From assembly GCA_012719125.1 (NCBI GenBank), contig JAAYAY010000250.1:1-42559 (forward strand): a stretch of 42,559 nt of DNA, in the 5' to 3' direction. The stretch comes from Planctomycetaceae bacterium (GTDB lineage: Bacteria > Planctomycetota > Planctomycetia > Pirellulales > Thermoguttaceae). This document shows positions 25,795 to 33,923 of the stretch, piece by piece; positions within the stretch are counted from its first letter, which is position 1; each line of letters starts with the position of its first letter. The position numbers and the translations under genes were made by a program. The notes beneath the pieces were generated by a model. The model saw only the letters and a list, made by a program, of their open reading frames with translations. It searched no databases and had not been told where the DNA came from.

Positions 25795-27755
25795 TGACCA
25801 GACCCAAAGTCGTGGTGGTTGGCGGCGGACTGGCCGGTTTGTCGGCAACCATGCAACTGGCCCAACTCAGCATCGACGTCGACATTGTCAGCCTGACGCC
25901 GGTCAAGCGATCGCACAGTTGCTGCGCCCAAGGCGGCATCAACAGCGTCAACAATCTCACTCGCCAGTTGGGCGACAACGAGTGGAAACACTTCGACGAC
26001 ACGGTCTACGGCGGCGACTTTCTCCAGCATCAACCGCCCGTCAACGAAATGGCCCAATGGGCTCCCAAGATCATCGAGTTGATGGATCGGCTCGGAGTGA
26101 CGTTCAATCGTACGCCCGAGGGATTTCGGGATCAGCGGCGTTTCGGCGGCACCCTCTACGCGCGAACGGCCTTTGCCGGCGCCACGACGGGCCAACAGCT
26201 TCTCTATGCCCTGGACGAACAGGTGCGGCGTTGGGAAGAGCACGGGCACGTTACGAAACATGAGTTCTGGGAATACTTGGGCCCGATCCTCGACGATTCA
26301 GGCGTTTGCTGCGGATGCGTAGTCCAGGACCTGGTCAGCATGGAGATCCGTTCCCTGCGAGCCGACGCGTTGATCATCGCGTCCGGCGGTTGCGGGTTGA
26401 TCTACGGGCGATCGACCATGTCGATGGCCTGCACGGGGAGCGCCGCCAGTCGGACCTATCAGGCCGGCGTTCACTACGCGAACGGCGAGTTCATCCAGGT
26501 GCACCCGACGGCAATTCCCGGGGCCGACAAGCTCCGCTTGATGAGCGAATCGGCCCGCGGCGAGGGGGGGCGTGTGTGGGTTTCGCGAATCCCCCAGGAT
26601 CCGCGGCATCCGACCGAGATTCCGGCGGCGGATCGTTACTACTTCCTGGAGGATCGCTATCCCAAATACGGCAACCTGGTTCCGCGGGATATCGCCACCC
26701 GGGAGATCTTCAACGTGTGCACGAAGGAGGGGCTCAGCGTTGAGAAGGACCGGATGTGCGTCTACCTCGACGTGAGCCACCTGCCCAGCGACGAACTGGA
26801 TCGCAAGCTCGGTGGGATCCTGGAGATCTACGAGAAATTCCAGGGCGTCGATCCACGAAAGGTGCCCATGAAGATCTTCCCGGCAGTCCACTATTCCATG
26901 GGCGGTCTGTGGTGCGACTACGCGCGGACTGCCGCGGGGGGGCTTCACGTGGGTTCGCCACGCAACCACGAAACAAACGTACCGGGCCTCTACGCCATCG
27001 GCGAATGCGACTATCACTACCATGGTGCAAATCGTTTAGGCGCCAATTCGCTCATCGCCTGCATCTTCTCGGGATTGATTACCGGCACCGGCGTGGCCAA
27101 TCGTATGAAGTCTGCCGATCGTCCTCTGGCGGCTGAACGGGCATCGACGCTCTTCGACCAGGCCTGCCAGGGCAAGCAGGCCGACTACAAGGCCCTGCTG
27201 GCACGGGACGGCCGCGGCGGCAACCCCTATGATATCCACCAGGAACTCGGGAAGGTCATGACCCAAGCGGCGACGGTCGTGCGTCACAACCCGGATCTCG
27301 AAAAGGCCCTGGCCAAGGTCCACGAGCTTCAGGAGCGGGCCAAGACGTGCTCGCTCTCCGATATGGGGAACTGGACCAACCAGAACGTTGTTTTCACCCG
27401 GGCCCTTCAAGACATGTTCCCCATTGCCAAGACGATTCTGAAGGGCGCTCTGGCTCGCGACGAGTGCCGCGGTGCCCACTTCAAACCCGAATTCACCATG
27501 CCGCATGTTGACGCGGAAGCTCCGAGTGAGCGCCGGCGTCAGGCGGAGGCGTGGTGCGACCGGTTCGAAGAAAACAACCGGAAGTGGCTCAAGTCGACGA
27601 TCGCCCGGTTGGGCCCGGACGGTGAACCGGAACTGAGTTACGAGGAGGTGGATACGTCGCTGATTCCGCCGCGGCCCCGGCTGTACGGTATCGTCGGCGG
27701 CGAGGTGATCGAAGAGGTTTGGAAGGAGCGGAGCCGAGGAGCTGCCCATGAGTGA
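25794..27755 (+). CDS. sdhA: Succinate dehydrogenase flavoprotein subunit
   Basis: SdhA oxidises succinate to fumarate with covalent FAD. The 653-residue protein starts at ATG 25794, overlapping the sdhC stop by one base; the in-frame TTG just before is less likely. It shows the dinucleotide fold VVVGGGLAGLSA, the flavinylation site SHSCCAQGGIN (His near residue 41), the active-site segments FIQVHPTAIPG and SESARGEGGRVW, the HYSMGGLWCDY loop, and GLYAIGECDYHYHGANRLGANSL. The sequence resembles the B. subtilis/epsilon-proteobacterial succinate:quinone reductases, in agreement with the sdhC type. A fumarate reductase direction cannot be excluded by sequence alone. Confidence 0.94.
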   Translation: MTRPKVVVVGGGLAGLSATMQLAQLSIDVDIVSLTPVKRSHSCCAQGGINSVNNLTRQLGDNEWKHFDDTVYGGDFLQHQPPVNEMAQWAPKIIELMDRLGVTFNRTPEGFRDQRRFGGTLYARTAFAGATTGQQLLYALDEQVRRWEEHGHVTKHEFWEYLGPILDDSGVCCGCVVQDLVSMEIRSLRADALIIASGGCGLIYGRSTMSMACTGSAASRTYQAGVHYANGEFIQVHPTAIPGADKLRLMSESARGEGGRVWVSRIPQDPRHPTEIPAADRYYFLEDRYPKYGNLVPRDIATREIFNVCTKEGLSVEKDRMCVYLDVSHLPSDELDRKLGGILEIYEKFQGVDPRKVPMKIFPAVHYSMGGLWCDYARTAAGGLHVGSPRNHETNVPGLYAIGECDYHYHGANRLGANSLIACIFSGLITGTGVANRMKSADRPLAAERASTLFDQACQGKQADYKALLARDGRGGNPYDIHQELGKVMTQAATVVRHNPDLEKALAKVHELQERAKTCSLSDMGNWTNQNVVFTRALQDMFPIAKTILKGALARDECRGAHFKPEFTMPHVDAEAPSERRRQAEAWCDRFEENNRKWLKSTIARLGPDGEPELSYEEVDTSLIPPRPRLYGIVGGEVIEEVWKERSRGAAHE

Positions 27756-28587
27756 CACGACCTCTTCCAGGGCATTCGACGTCGTGGTTCTGCGGCAGGA
27801 CGGACCCGGCCGTCCCAGCTACTGGCAGCGGTTCGCCGTGCCCTACGAAGCCGACATGAATGTGATCAGCGCTTTGCAGAAGATCGCCGCCATGGGAAGG
27901 ACGGCCGACGGCAAGGCGGTTTCGCCCGTCGTTTGGGACTGCAACTGTCTGGAAGAAGTCTGCGGCGCGTGTACGATGGTCATCAACGGCAAGGTCCGCC
28001 AGGCCTGCACGGCCCTGGTCGATCGCCTCCTCGAAGACAACCCTGAGGCGATCGAGCTGCGTCCCATGACCAAGTTCCCGGTCGTGCGCGACCTGATGGT
28101 CGACCGGTCGCGGATGTTCGCGACTCTCAAGAAGATCAAGGCCTGGCTGCCGGTCGACAGCTACTACGACATTGGAGAGGCGGCTCGCCAATCGCAGGAG
28201 AACCAGCAGATTGCGTACGAGCTGAGCAAGTGCATGACCTGCGGCTGTTGCCTGGAAGCCTGCCCCCAGTACCTGAAGATCGAACTGGTGCGGCACGAGG
28301 GCGAATCGGACGAAGCCTTTCACGCCCGAGAGACCGAGGCCTTCTTCCGCTCCTTCATGGGCGCTTCGGCGATTGCTCAGGTCGATCTGTTCAATACGAA
28401 TCCCACCGGGGCGATGACCTCGCGGGATCGCCTCGACGCGCTGGTGTCGGAAGGCGGCATCCAGGTCTGTGGCAACGCCCAGAACTGCGTGCAGGTCTGC
28501 CCCAAGGACATCCCCCTGACCACCTCGATCGCCCGTATGGGCCGGGCTGCGACGGTTCATACGCTCAAGCAGTGGTTTGATCGGTGA
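27748..28587 (+). CDS. sdhB: Succinate dehydrogenase iron-sulfur subunit
   Basis: SdhB carries electrons from FAD to the cytochrome b subunit. It starts at ATG 27748, overlapping the sdhA end by eight bases. Three clusters are visible: a [2Fe-2S] motif (C67, C72, C75 and C87, in CLEEVCGAC ... QAC), a [4Fe-4S] motif CMTCGCCLEACP and a [3Fe-4S]/[4Fe-4S] motif CGNAQNCVQVCP. At 279 residues it is slightly longer than the E. coli subunit (238), with a short N-terminal extension. A small hairpin follows downstream, before the convergent minus-strand genes. Confidence 0.94.
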   Translation: MSDTTSSRAFDVVVLRQDGPGRPSYWQRFAVPYEADMNVISALQKIAAMGRTADGKAVSPVVWDCNCLEEVCGACTMVINGKVRQACTALVDRLLEDNPEAIELRPMTKFPVVRDLMVDRSRMFATLKKIKAWLPVDSYYDIGEAARQSQENQQIAYELSKCMTCGCCLEACPQYLKIELVRHEGESDEAFHARETEAFFRSFMGASAIAQVDLFNTNPTGAMTSRDRLDALVSEGGIQVCGNAQNCVQVCPKDIPLTTSIARMGRAATVHTLKQWFDR

Positions 28588-28643
28588 CCCAACACGCGTG
28601 CCAATGTCTACTTGTTGACAGTGCTGCAGCCAGTACCTGGCGT

Positions 28644-28660
28644 GGAACTTGGCCAGTTCC
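28644..28660 (+). terminator. Weak hairpin after sdhB
   Basis: GGAACT (28644-28649), loop TGGCC, AGTTCC (28655-28660), followed by TTGT, lies about 57 bases after the sdhB stop codon, between convergent genes. The stem is only six bases, so the terminator call is weak. Confidence 0.3.
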
Positions 28661-28717
28661 TTGTACCCGTCAGGCTTCGCCTGGACCAGGGAACCATTCA
28701 GCCAGCACGTGGAGACG

Positions 28718-29035
28718 TCACCGCCGCCCGACGCGGAGCAGTTCGGAGAGGGGTTCCATGCCGACGATCGAGATCTTGGCGTTTGCCTGGGCTTGCACGA
28801 TCGCTTCGGTCATTTCCAGAGCGGCTCCGCCCAGGTCGTCCATCTGCGTTCGGCTCACGCGTATCCACAGCGCCGAGGTTCCCTTGAGCGGGCGGTCCAC
28901 GATGCCACGTTTGGCAAACTCGAGGGGCGACACGCCCCGGAGTTCCGCCAGGCGCAGCTCGGCCAACGTCTTCGGACGGTCATCCGAGATCGGAATCGAG
29001 AGGAGAGTTTGAAGACCAATTCCGCGAACGCCCAT
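28718..29035 (-). CDS. Small STAS-like protein, function unknown
   Basis: From ATG 29035 the product is 105 residues; a GTG at 29056 is an alternative. The C-terminal half (SALWIRVSRTQMDDLG ... KISIVGMEPLSELLRVG) follows the alternating strand-helix pattern of STAS domains (anti-sigma-factor antagonist fold), but I see no clear phosphoacceptor Ser in the usual position. The N-terminal part (about 50 residues) is unlike any family I know. It lies 58 bases after the flagellar-rod-like gene on the same strand and may be co-transcribed with it. No opposite-strand frame here looks like a protein. Moderate confidence that it is a gene, low confidence in the STAS hint. Confidence 0.5.
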   Translation of the reverse strand: MGVRGIGLQTLLSIPISDDRPKTLAELRLAELRGVSPLEFAKRGIVDRPLKGTSALWIRVSRTQMDDLGGAALEMTEAIVQAQANAKISIVGMEPLSELLRVGRR

Positions 29036-29093
29036 GGTCGCATATTCCCGTTGCACCTCAAAACGGAAAGGAAGAGAAGCAGGAACGCCCCCG

Positions 29094-29393
29094 TTATCGA
29101 CGACCTAACTCCAGAAGCCCGTCAAGCATCGCCTGCGCCGCACCTGCCGTGGCCGAACTGAGTCGGGCCTGGGTGAGTGACTCGCTGAGCGCCAACAGGC
29201 TGTTGCCGATTTCGGCACTCATCGACGAAGTGGCAGGATTCTGGGCCGGATTCTGCTGCGAGCTTGCAGAAGTGAATTCGCTCGGGGATACGAAAAGTGG
29301 TTTCGCCAGATTCTGAGCGGTAACGGCCAGTTGATTGTGGGCCGCCGTCATGCCAGTCAGTGCCGAGTGAAGTGCTGTTGAGCGAATGGCCAT
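29094..29393 (-). CDS. Small protein with a flagellar rod/hook-type N-terminus
   Basis: The 99-residue protein starts at ATG 29393 behind a strong GGAGGG site. Residues 5-29 (STALHSALTGMTAAHNQLAVTAQNLAK) follow the N-terminal helix consensus of FlgB, FlgC, FlgE and FlgG (A-L-x-G-M-x-A-A-x-x-x-L-x-V-x-A-x-N-I/L-A-N). The last 30 residues form a coiled-coil-like helix (LLALSESLTQARLSSATAGAAQAMLDGLL), again as in rod proteins, where N- and C-terminal helices pack together. The middle, rich in Ser, Asn, Gln and Pro, is short. Full rod proteins are at least 130 residues, so this is a reduced relative. No other flagellar gene is in the window. Confidence 0.6.
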   Translation of the reverse strand: MAIRSTALHSALTGMTAAHNQLAVTAQNLAKPLFVSPSEFTSASSQQNPAQNPATSSMSAEIGNSLLALSESLTQARLSSATAGAAQAMLDGLLELGRR

Positions 29394-29614
29394 GATGTCA
29401 CCCTCCTGCTCAACCTTCGGATGCCGGCCGGTCCCTCATCGTTGCGGCGGGTCGTAGACGACTCGCCGCCACTCGAATCGGAACCGGCCACGCGTGCCTG
29501 GATTGACATGATTCCACTCACAATATGACCTGCCCCCGACCAAAGAAAGTATAGGTCATCGGCGCCTTCGATGACGCCGAATCGTGAGGTAAAAGCACTG
29601 AAGCATCTCTGTTC

Positions 29615-30610
29615 CTACTGACGAGCCGACCGCAACACCTGGTCTTTCACCCAGTCGGCCAGGTCCGCCGCCCGCTGCGGATCGCGCACCTCGATCAGCG
29701 TTTTGCGGCATTCAGCCATCTCTTCGTTGGAATAAATCAACACGACCTTGCAAGCCTCCCCCTTGCGGGCGGACTCGACGTCGACCACAGTCTGTAGGGA
29801 AATGGCCTCTTTCAGGCGTTTCTGGTCGTTGGCCACGATCGAGAACGTATTCTCCACGTCGTCGATTACCAGTCCCTTTCCGTGCAGCGAGAATGCGGGA
29901 CGACGCATGAGCGTCGCCCCTGCCAGGCCCAGCACAATCCCCCAGACAACCTGAATCACTGCCATCGGCGGGCTGAATCCGAAGCCGAAACCGATCAAGA
30001 AGATCGACAGAAAAGAAGCGATTCCGAGCACGACGGCGGCCGGTAGCAGACGTGGGGCGGGTGCGAGAACAAGACGACGTGTGAATCCCCGACTTATGAC
30101 TCTGGGCGGACCGCTCATCCGGCTTGATATTCCCGGGAAGAGGATCGCCGCGACGGTGTACCAGCCGCCCAGCATCACCAGATTGAAGGGAGTGAGAGCC
30201 AGCGCCAAGAACAGGTCGCCCGACTGGATTCCCACGGCCAGCACCGAATCGCCGGGATCGGCCGGGTTGTAGCGGACGTCGACCTGTTTGCCGACCGGCA
30301 ATGAATCGACGATCTTCTGGGCCGAGTCGTCCGACGAGTTCCATTGACCGTAACGATAGCGATTCCCCTCGTAGCGCCGACCGCCAACCTGGTATTCGTA
30401 CTTCACCTCGACTCCGTAGGTCGTGCTGTCGTCGCCGTGATGCACGGAGACCTCGCTGTGGGTCATCGTGCCGGTCGCAACTGCGCAACTATTCGCCTGA
30501 AACTGGCGGTAGGCGTTGAAGACGAGCATCCCGTCGAAGATGAGCGTAAGCAGCGACCAGAAACCGACGAAGAGCAGGGCAACCGGCAGGGGAGGTTTCT
30601 TGTTGCGCAT
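29615..30610 (-). CDS. DUF3592-domain membrane protein
   Basis: The 331-residue protein has an N-terminal membrane segment (VALLFVGFWSLLTLIFDGMLVF, about residues 10-32), then an extracytoplasmic beta-rich segment typical of DUF3592 (ATGTMTHSEVS ... YGVEVKYEYQVGGRRYEGNRYRYG ... GKQVDVRYNPADPGDSVLAVG). A second membrane segment (LALALTPFNLVMLGGWYTVAAIL) and two more (about residues 195-240) follow, with a cytoplasmic C-terminal domain of about 95 residues. DUF3592 proteins have no established function. It faces the nuclease-like gene at 30845 divergently across about 230 bases. Confidence 0.75.
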   Translation of the reverse strand: MRNKKPPLPVALLFVGFWSLLTLIFDGMLVFNAYRQFQANSCAVATGTMTHSEVSVHHGDDSTTYGVEVKYEYQVGGRRYEGNRYRYGQWNSSDDSAQKIVDSLPVGKQVDVRYNPADPGDSVLAVGIQSGDLFLALALTPFNLVMLGGWYTVAAILFPGISSRMSGPPRVISRGFTRRLVLAPAPRLLPAAVVLGIASFLSIFLIGFGFGFSPPMAVIQVVWGIVLGLAGATLMRRPAFSLHGKGLVIDDVENTFSIVANDQKRLKEAISLQTVVDVESARKGEACKVVLIYSNEEMAECRKTLIEVRDPQRAADLADWVKDQVLRSARQ

Positions 30611-30844
30611 GGGGTGTGGCTCGCATCGCGTCGACGGGCAGACAACCTCTCGCCAAGCTACTCAAGTTCTTTGCCGGCGGCAACCGCGGATTTGCCCGCG
30701 GCGGCCGTAGAGGGCATAATGGTCTTGACGGCCTTCCGATGACCCGAAGGCCCAAGGGAGGCGCAGGTCTGCGTTTCTGTCTTCACGAAGACTCGCGCTC
30801 AGCGTCCGAGTCGATCCAAAACAGGGATACCACAAGGAACGATC

Positions 30845-31717
30845 ATGCAATTGAGCACACTCCTGCTGCTGGCAGCCACCACCGTCCTCTCTAACGGAAA
30901 CGCCGACACCGCCGGCGGCCTTCAGGTCAAGCTGTTGACCTTCAACATCCGCTACGGAACGGCCAACGACGGCGACAACGCCTGGCCCCACCGGCAGGAA
31001 ATGGTCGGCAACGTGATTCGCGACGAGGCGCCTGATTTCTGCGGGCTTCAGGAGGCGCTGCGGTTTCAGATCGACGCCGTCCGCCAGGCGGTTCCCGAGT
31101 ATGCAGAGTGCGGCGTCGGGCGCGAGGACGGCAAGACGAAAGGGGAATACTCGGCCATCCTCTATCGCCGGGATCGCTGGCAACTGGACCGGGGCGACAC
31201 GGTCTGGCTCTCGGACACGCCGACGGAGCCGGGTTCGGCCAGTTGGGGCAACACGATTCCGCGGATCGTCACGTGGGGGCGCTTCGTCGAGAAGGAGACC
31301 GGCCGGGCGATCTTCGTTTTCAACACCCATTTCGACCACCGCTCGCAGCCCTCGCGGGAGAAGAGTGCCGAGTTCACCGCCGCGTTGATTCTCAGGGAGG
31401 CCAAGGGGGAACCGGTTGTGCTGATGGGCGACTTGAACGCGGGCGAACAGAACCCGGCCATCCTGCGGCTCAAGCAGAAGGAGGGCGAGAACGCCGTCGG
31501 ACTTGTCGACACGTTCCGCGTCGTTCATCCCGACGCGAAGGACGTTGGCACCTTCAACGGCTTCGAGGGCCGCACGGACGGGGAGAAGATCGACTTTGTC
31601 TTTGTCAATCCGTCGGCGAAGGTTGTGTCGGCCGAGATTCTTCGTAGCAACCGGGACGGACGTTACCCGTCGGATCATTTTCCGGTGAATGCGGAATTGG
31701 TCTTTCCTATGAAATGA
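30845..31717 (+). CDS. Secreted endonuclease/exonuclease/phosphatase-family protein
   Basis: The 290-residue protein has an N-terminal signal peptide (MQLSTLLLLAATTVLSNGNA) and the EEP fold signatures: LTFNIRYG, FCGLQEA with the metal-binding Glu, VFNTHFDHRSQ with the catalytic His, LMGDLNAG with the Asp/Asn pair, and the C-terminal SDHFPV. These are the residues that bind Mg2+ and cleave phosphodiesters in DNase I-like and sphingomyelinase-like enzymes. The secreted form is common in planctomycetes and Bacteroidetes; the substrate (nucleic acid, phospholipid or sugar phosphate) is not given by the sequence. AAGGAA at 30835-30840 supports the start. Confidence 0.85.
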   Translation: MQLSTLLLLAATTVLSNGNADTAGGLQVKLLTFNIRYGTANDGDNAWPHRQEMVGNVIRDEAPDFCGLQEALRFQIDAVRQAVPEYAECGVGREDGKTKGEYSAILYRRDRWQLDRGDTVWLSDTPTEPGSASWGNTIPRIVTWGRFVEKETGRAIFVFNTHFDHRSQPSREKSAEFTAALILREAKGEPVVLMGDLNAGEQNPAILRLKQKEGENAVGLVDTFRVVHPDAKDVGTFNGFEGRTDGEKIDFVFVNPSAKVVSAEILRSNRDGRYPSDHFPVNAELVFPMK

Positions 31718-31782
31718 CTTGCGGTTCCACCGTTACGTCCCGTCAAGACGGCGGGCCTTACGGCGGCGGTCATGAAGCCCAA

Positions 31783-33576
31783 CTACTCATCCTGCGAGAG
31801 GATGACGGCACTGTACGGGGCGAGCGGGATACTCGCGGAGTGGGGGCACCCGTCGCGCGGCTCATCGTCGGTCGCCACCTCGGAAACGCCGATTCCTTCG
31901 AAATCGGCGCCGTAGACGGACGCACCGCTGTCGAAGCGGACCTTCCATATCCCAGGGCTGGGAAAGCCGACGCGGTAATCGTTCCAACGGGTGTTGGAGA
32001 AGTTGGCGACCACGAGCACTTCGTCGCGGGGGCCGCCTTCGAGGCGGCGGTGAAACGCGATGACCCGATCGGCATGGTTCGTGTGGTGGACGTCGACGTG
32101 CTGGCCGGTCAAGCCGGCGGTCGTCTCGTCGCGGTTGAGCCGAAGTCGCGTCAAATCCCGGTAGAGTTGCAGGATGCGGTCGTGGCGGCCGGCTTCGGAC
32201 CAATCGATCGGCTTGGTGTCGTCGAACCAGTCGTCGCGCAGGAACTCCTGGCCCTGAAAGATCATAGGAATGCCGGGCGACGTGAAGACGAGAACCGCGG
32301 CGAGGGTGGAGCGTTTGCGGGCGAACCAGCTTTCGGAGTCGGAATCGATCTCGGAGGGGACTCGCTGCTTTCCGTTGGCGACCTCGTCATGGGATTCGCT
32401 GTAGATGACGCGTTCGAAGGCGTCGTGATTGTAGCGATGGCTTATCGCCTGACGAACGCTATCCATGTTGCGGTGTTCGTCGTCGGGGACGATGACGGCC
32501 TGGCGGATCGGGTGGACGAACGCTTCGTCCCACTGGGAGGCGAAATTGGCCCCGCCCCATTCTTCCGGTTTGGTGATCGCGGCGTTGGTTTGCAGGTCCT
32601 CGGCGATCGTGATCTTGCGCGGGAAGCGGTTGCGCACTTCTCGGTTGATCCACTGGGCCAGCGACCAGCCCTCGGGGATTGCGCGCTCCTCGTTGCCGTC
32701 GACCGAGCGCATGTAGAGCGTCATGTCGTAGCGGAGGCCGTCCATGTGGTACTCTTCGAGCCACATCATGGCGTTGTCGAAGATGAACTGCCGGACCTCA
32801 CCTCGACCGTAGTCGGGGCGGGTGTCGCCCCAGGGGGTATCGCTTCGCCAATCGTTGTAGAAGTAGATGCCTCCCTTGCCGTTCTCGCTCCAGCCGTCGA
32901 ACTGCCAAAGGTCGAGGTCGCTCGGCCCGAAGTGGTTGTAGACCACGTCGAGGATCACGGCGATCCCGTGCCGGTGGGCATCCTTGACGAGTTGCTTCAG
33001 GGCCCGCGGACCGCCATAGGCGGATTCGACGGCGAAGATGTGGGCCGGGTTATAGCCCCAGGAGATATCGCCGGCGAATTCGGCCGACGGCATGATCTGA
33101 ATGGCGTTGACTCCCAGCCACTGGAGGTATTCCAGTTTGTTCCGCACGTCGTCGAACGTGCCGGGGCTGTCGGCGCTTGCGCGGTTGAAGGTTCCGACAT
33201 GCAATTCGTAGATGACCATGCGGTTCCAGTCGGCCATGACGAAATGATCGTCGTCCCAGTCGAAATCGGTATCGACAATCACGGAATCTCCCACGGAGTT
33301 CGTCACCTCTCGGGCGTAGGGATCGTTCCGGAGAAATTCGCGGTCCCCGTTGACGACTGCGTATTTGTACTGATCCCCCACCTTCAGGTTGGGAAGGTCG
33401 GCGTACCAATAGCCATTGCCCTCCGATTCCATGGGAGCATCGCCGGCCTGCCAGTCGTTGAACGGTCCGACCACGCTGACGCGGTGGGCATGGGGGGCCC
33501 AAACACGAAAGGCGACTCCCTGCTGGTGAACGATCGCCCCCATGCCTCGATGCGCGACTTGATCAACACTCTCCAT
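31783..33576 (-). CDS. GH13 alpha-glucan enzyme with N-terminal CBM48-like domain
   Basis: The 597-residue protein begins with a CBM48/E-set domain (GVAFRVWAPHAHRVSVVGPFNDWQ) and a (beta/alpha)8 barrel carrying the four GH13 regions: DVVYNH, GLRYDMT with nucleophile Asp near residue 283, IAEDLQ with acid/base Glu near residue 325, and SESHDE with the transition-state Asp near residue 397. A C-terminal beta domain follows. The overall pattern resembles 1,4-alpha-glucan branching enzymes and malto-oligosyltrehalose trehalohydrolases; it is shorter than GlgB of E. coli (728 residues). No signal peptide is seen, so it acts in the cytoplasm. GAGGTG precedes ATG 33576. It converges with the EEP gene. 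Confidence 0.88.
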   Translation of the reverse strand: MESVDQVAHRGMGAIVHQQGVAFRVWAPHAHRVSVVGPFNDWQAGDAPMESEGNGYWYADLPNLKVGDQYKYAVVNGDREFLRNDPYAREVTNSVGDSVIVDTDFDWDDDHFVMADWNRMVIYELHVGTFNRASADSPGTFDDVRNKLEYLQWLGVNAIQIMPSAEFAGDISWGYNPAHIFAVESAYGGPRALKQLVKDAHRHGIAVILDVVYNHFGPSDLDLWQFDGWSENGKGGIYFYNDWRSDTPWGDTRPDYGRGEVRQFIFDNAMMWLEEYHMDGLRYDMTLYMRSVDGNEERAIPEGWSLAQWINREVRNRFPRKITIAEDLQTNAAITKPEEWGGANFASQWDEAFVHPIRQAVIVPDDEHRNMDSVRQAISHRYNHDAFERVIYSESHDEVANGKQRVPSEIDSDSESWFARKRSTLAAVLVFTSPGIPMIFQGQEFLRDDWFDDTKPIDWSEAGRHDRILQLYRDLTRLRLNRDETTAGLTGQHVDVHHTNHADRVIAFHRRLEGGPRDEVLVVANFSNTRWNDYRVGFPSPGIWKVRFDSGASVYGADFEGIGVSEVATDDEPRDGCPHSASIPLAPYSAVILSQDE

Positions 33577-33923
33577 TGGAACACCTCACGGGATACTTGC
33601 GGGAAATCGTGGAATCGCCGGAAGTCTGTTGCCCTTCTCAGCGGGGCCCGTATTAGCAAAAACCGTACCAACACCAGCCCAGGACCGGACGGCGGCGGCG
33701 GATTTCACGTGTAACATGAGGCGGGACAACCACTTGACGCAGGCAGATTCACATGACTGGAGAAAGGGTGCGGCCGGGGTCGGATTGGTTGGATTTCGGC
33801 CAGGCCGGCCATGCTCGGATCATTTTAGTAACTTACTTCCGAGAAATTGTTGCGTTTGAGTCAAGTATTGGCGACTCGGCTTCGGTCAGAGGTGGAACCG
33901 CGTTCGAATCTCGTTTCCATGGA
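33577..33923. other. Non-coding gap between the GH13 gene and the peroxiredoxin-kinase
   Basis: About 347 bases without a supportable gene. It must hold the promoter of the minus-strand GH13 gene and the 3' end of the peroxiredoxin-kinase message. A GTTCGAATC box at 33909-33917 resembles a tRNA T-loop but has no surrounding tRNA fold. Confidence 0.5.

Noticed and set aside
28649-29161. 170-codon plus-strand frame across the STAS-like gene
   Set aside because: Rich in His, Arg and Gln with no domain; the minus-strand frame has the more protein-like pattern.
31714-33714. 666-residue plus-strand frame across the GH13 gene
   Set aside because: It is the antisense shadow of a GH13 enzyme with all four catalytic regions; the translated sequence has no known domain.
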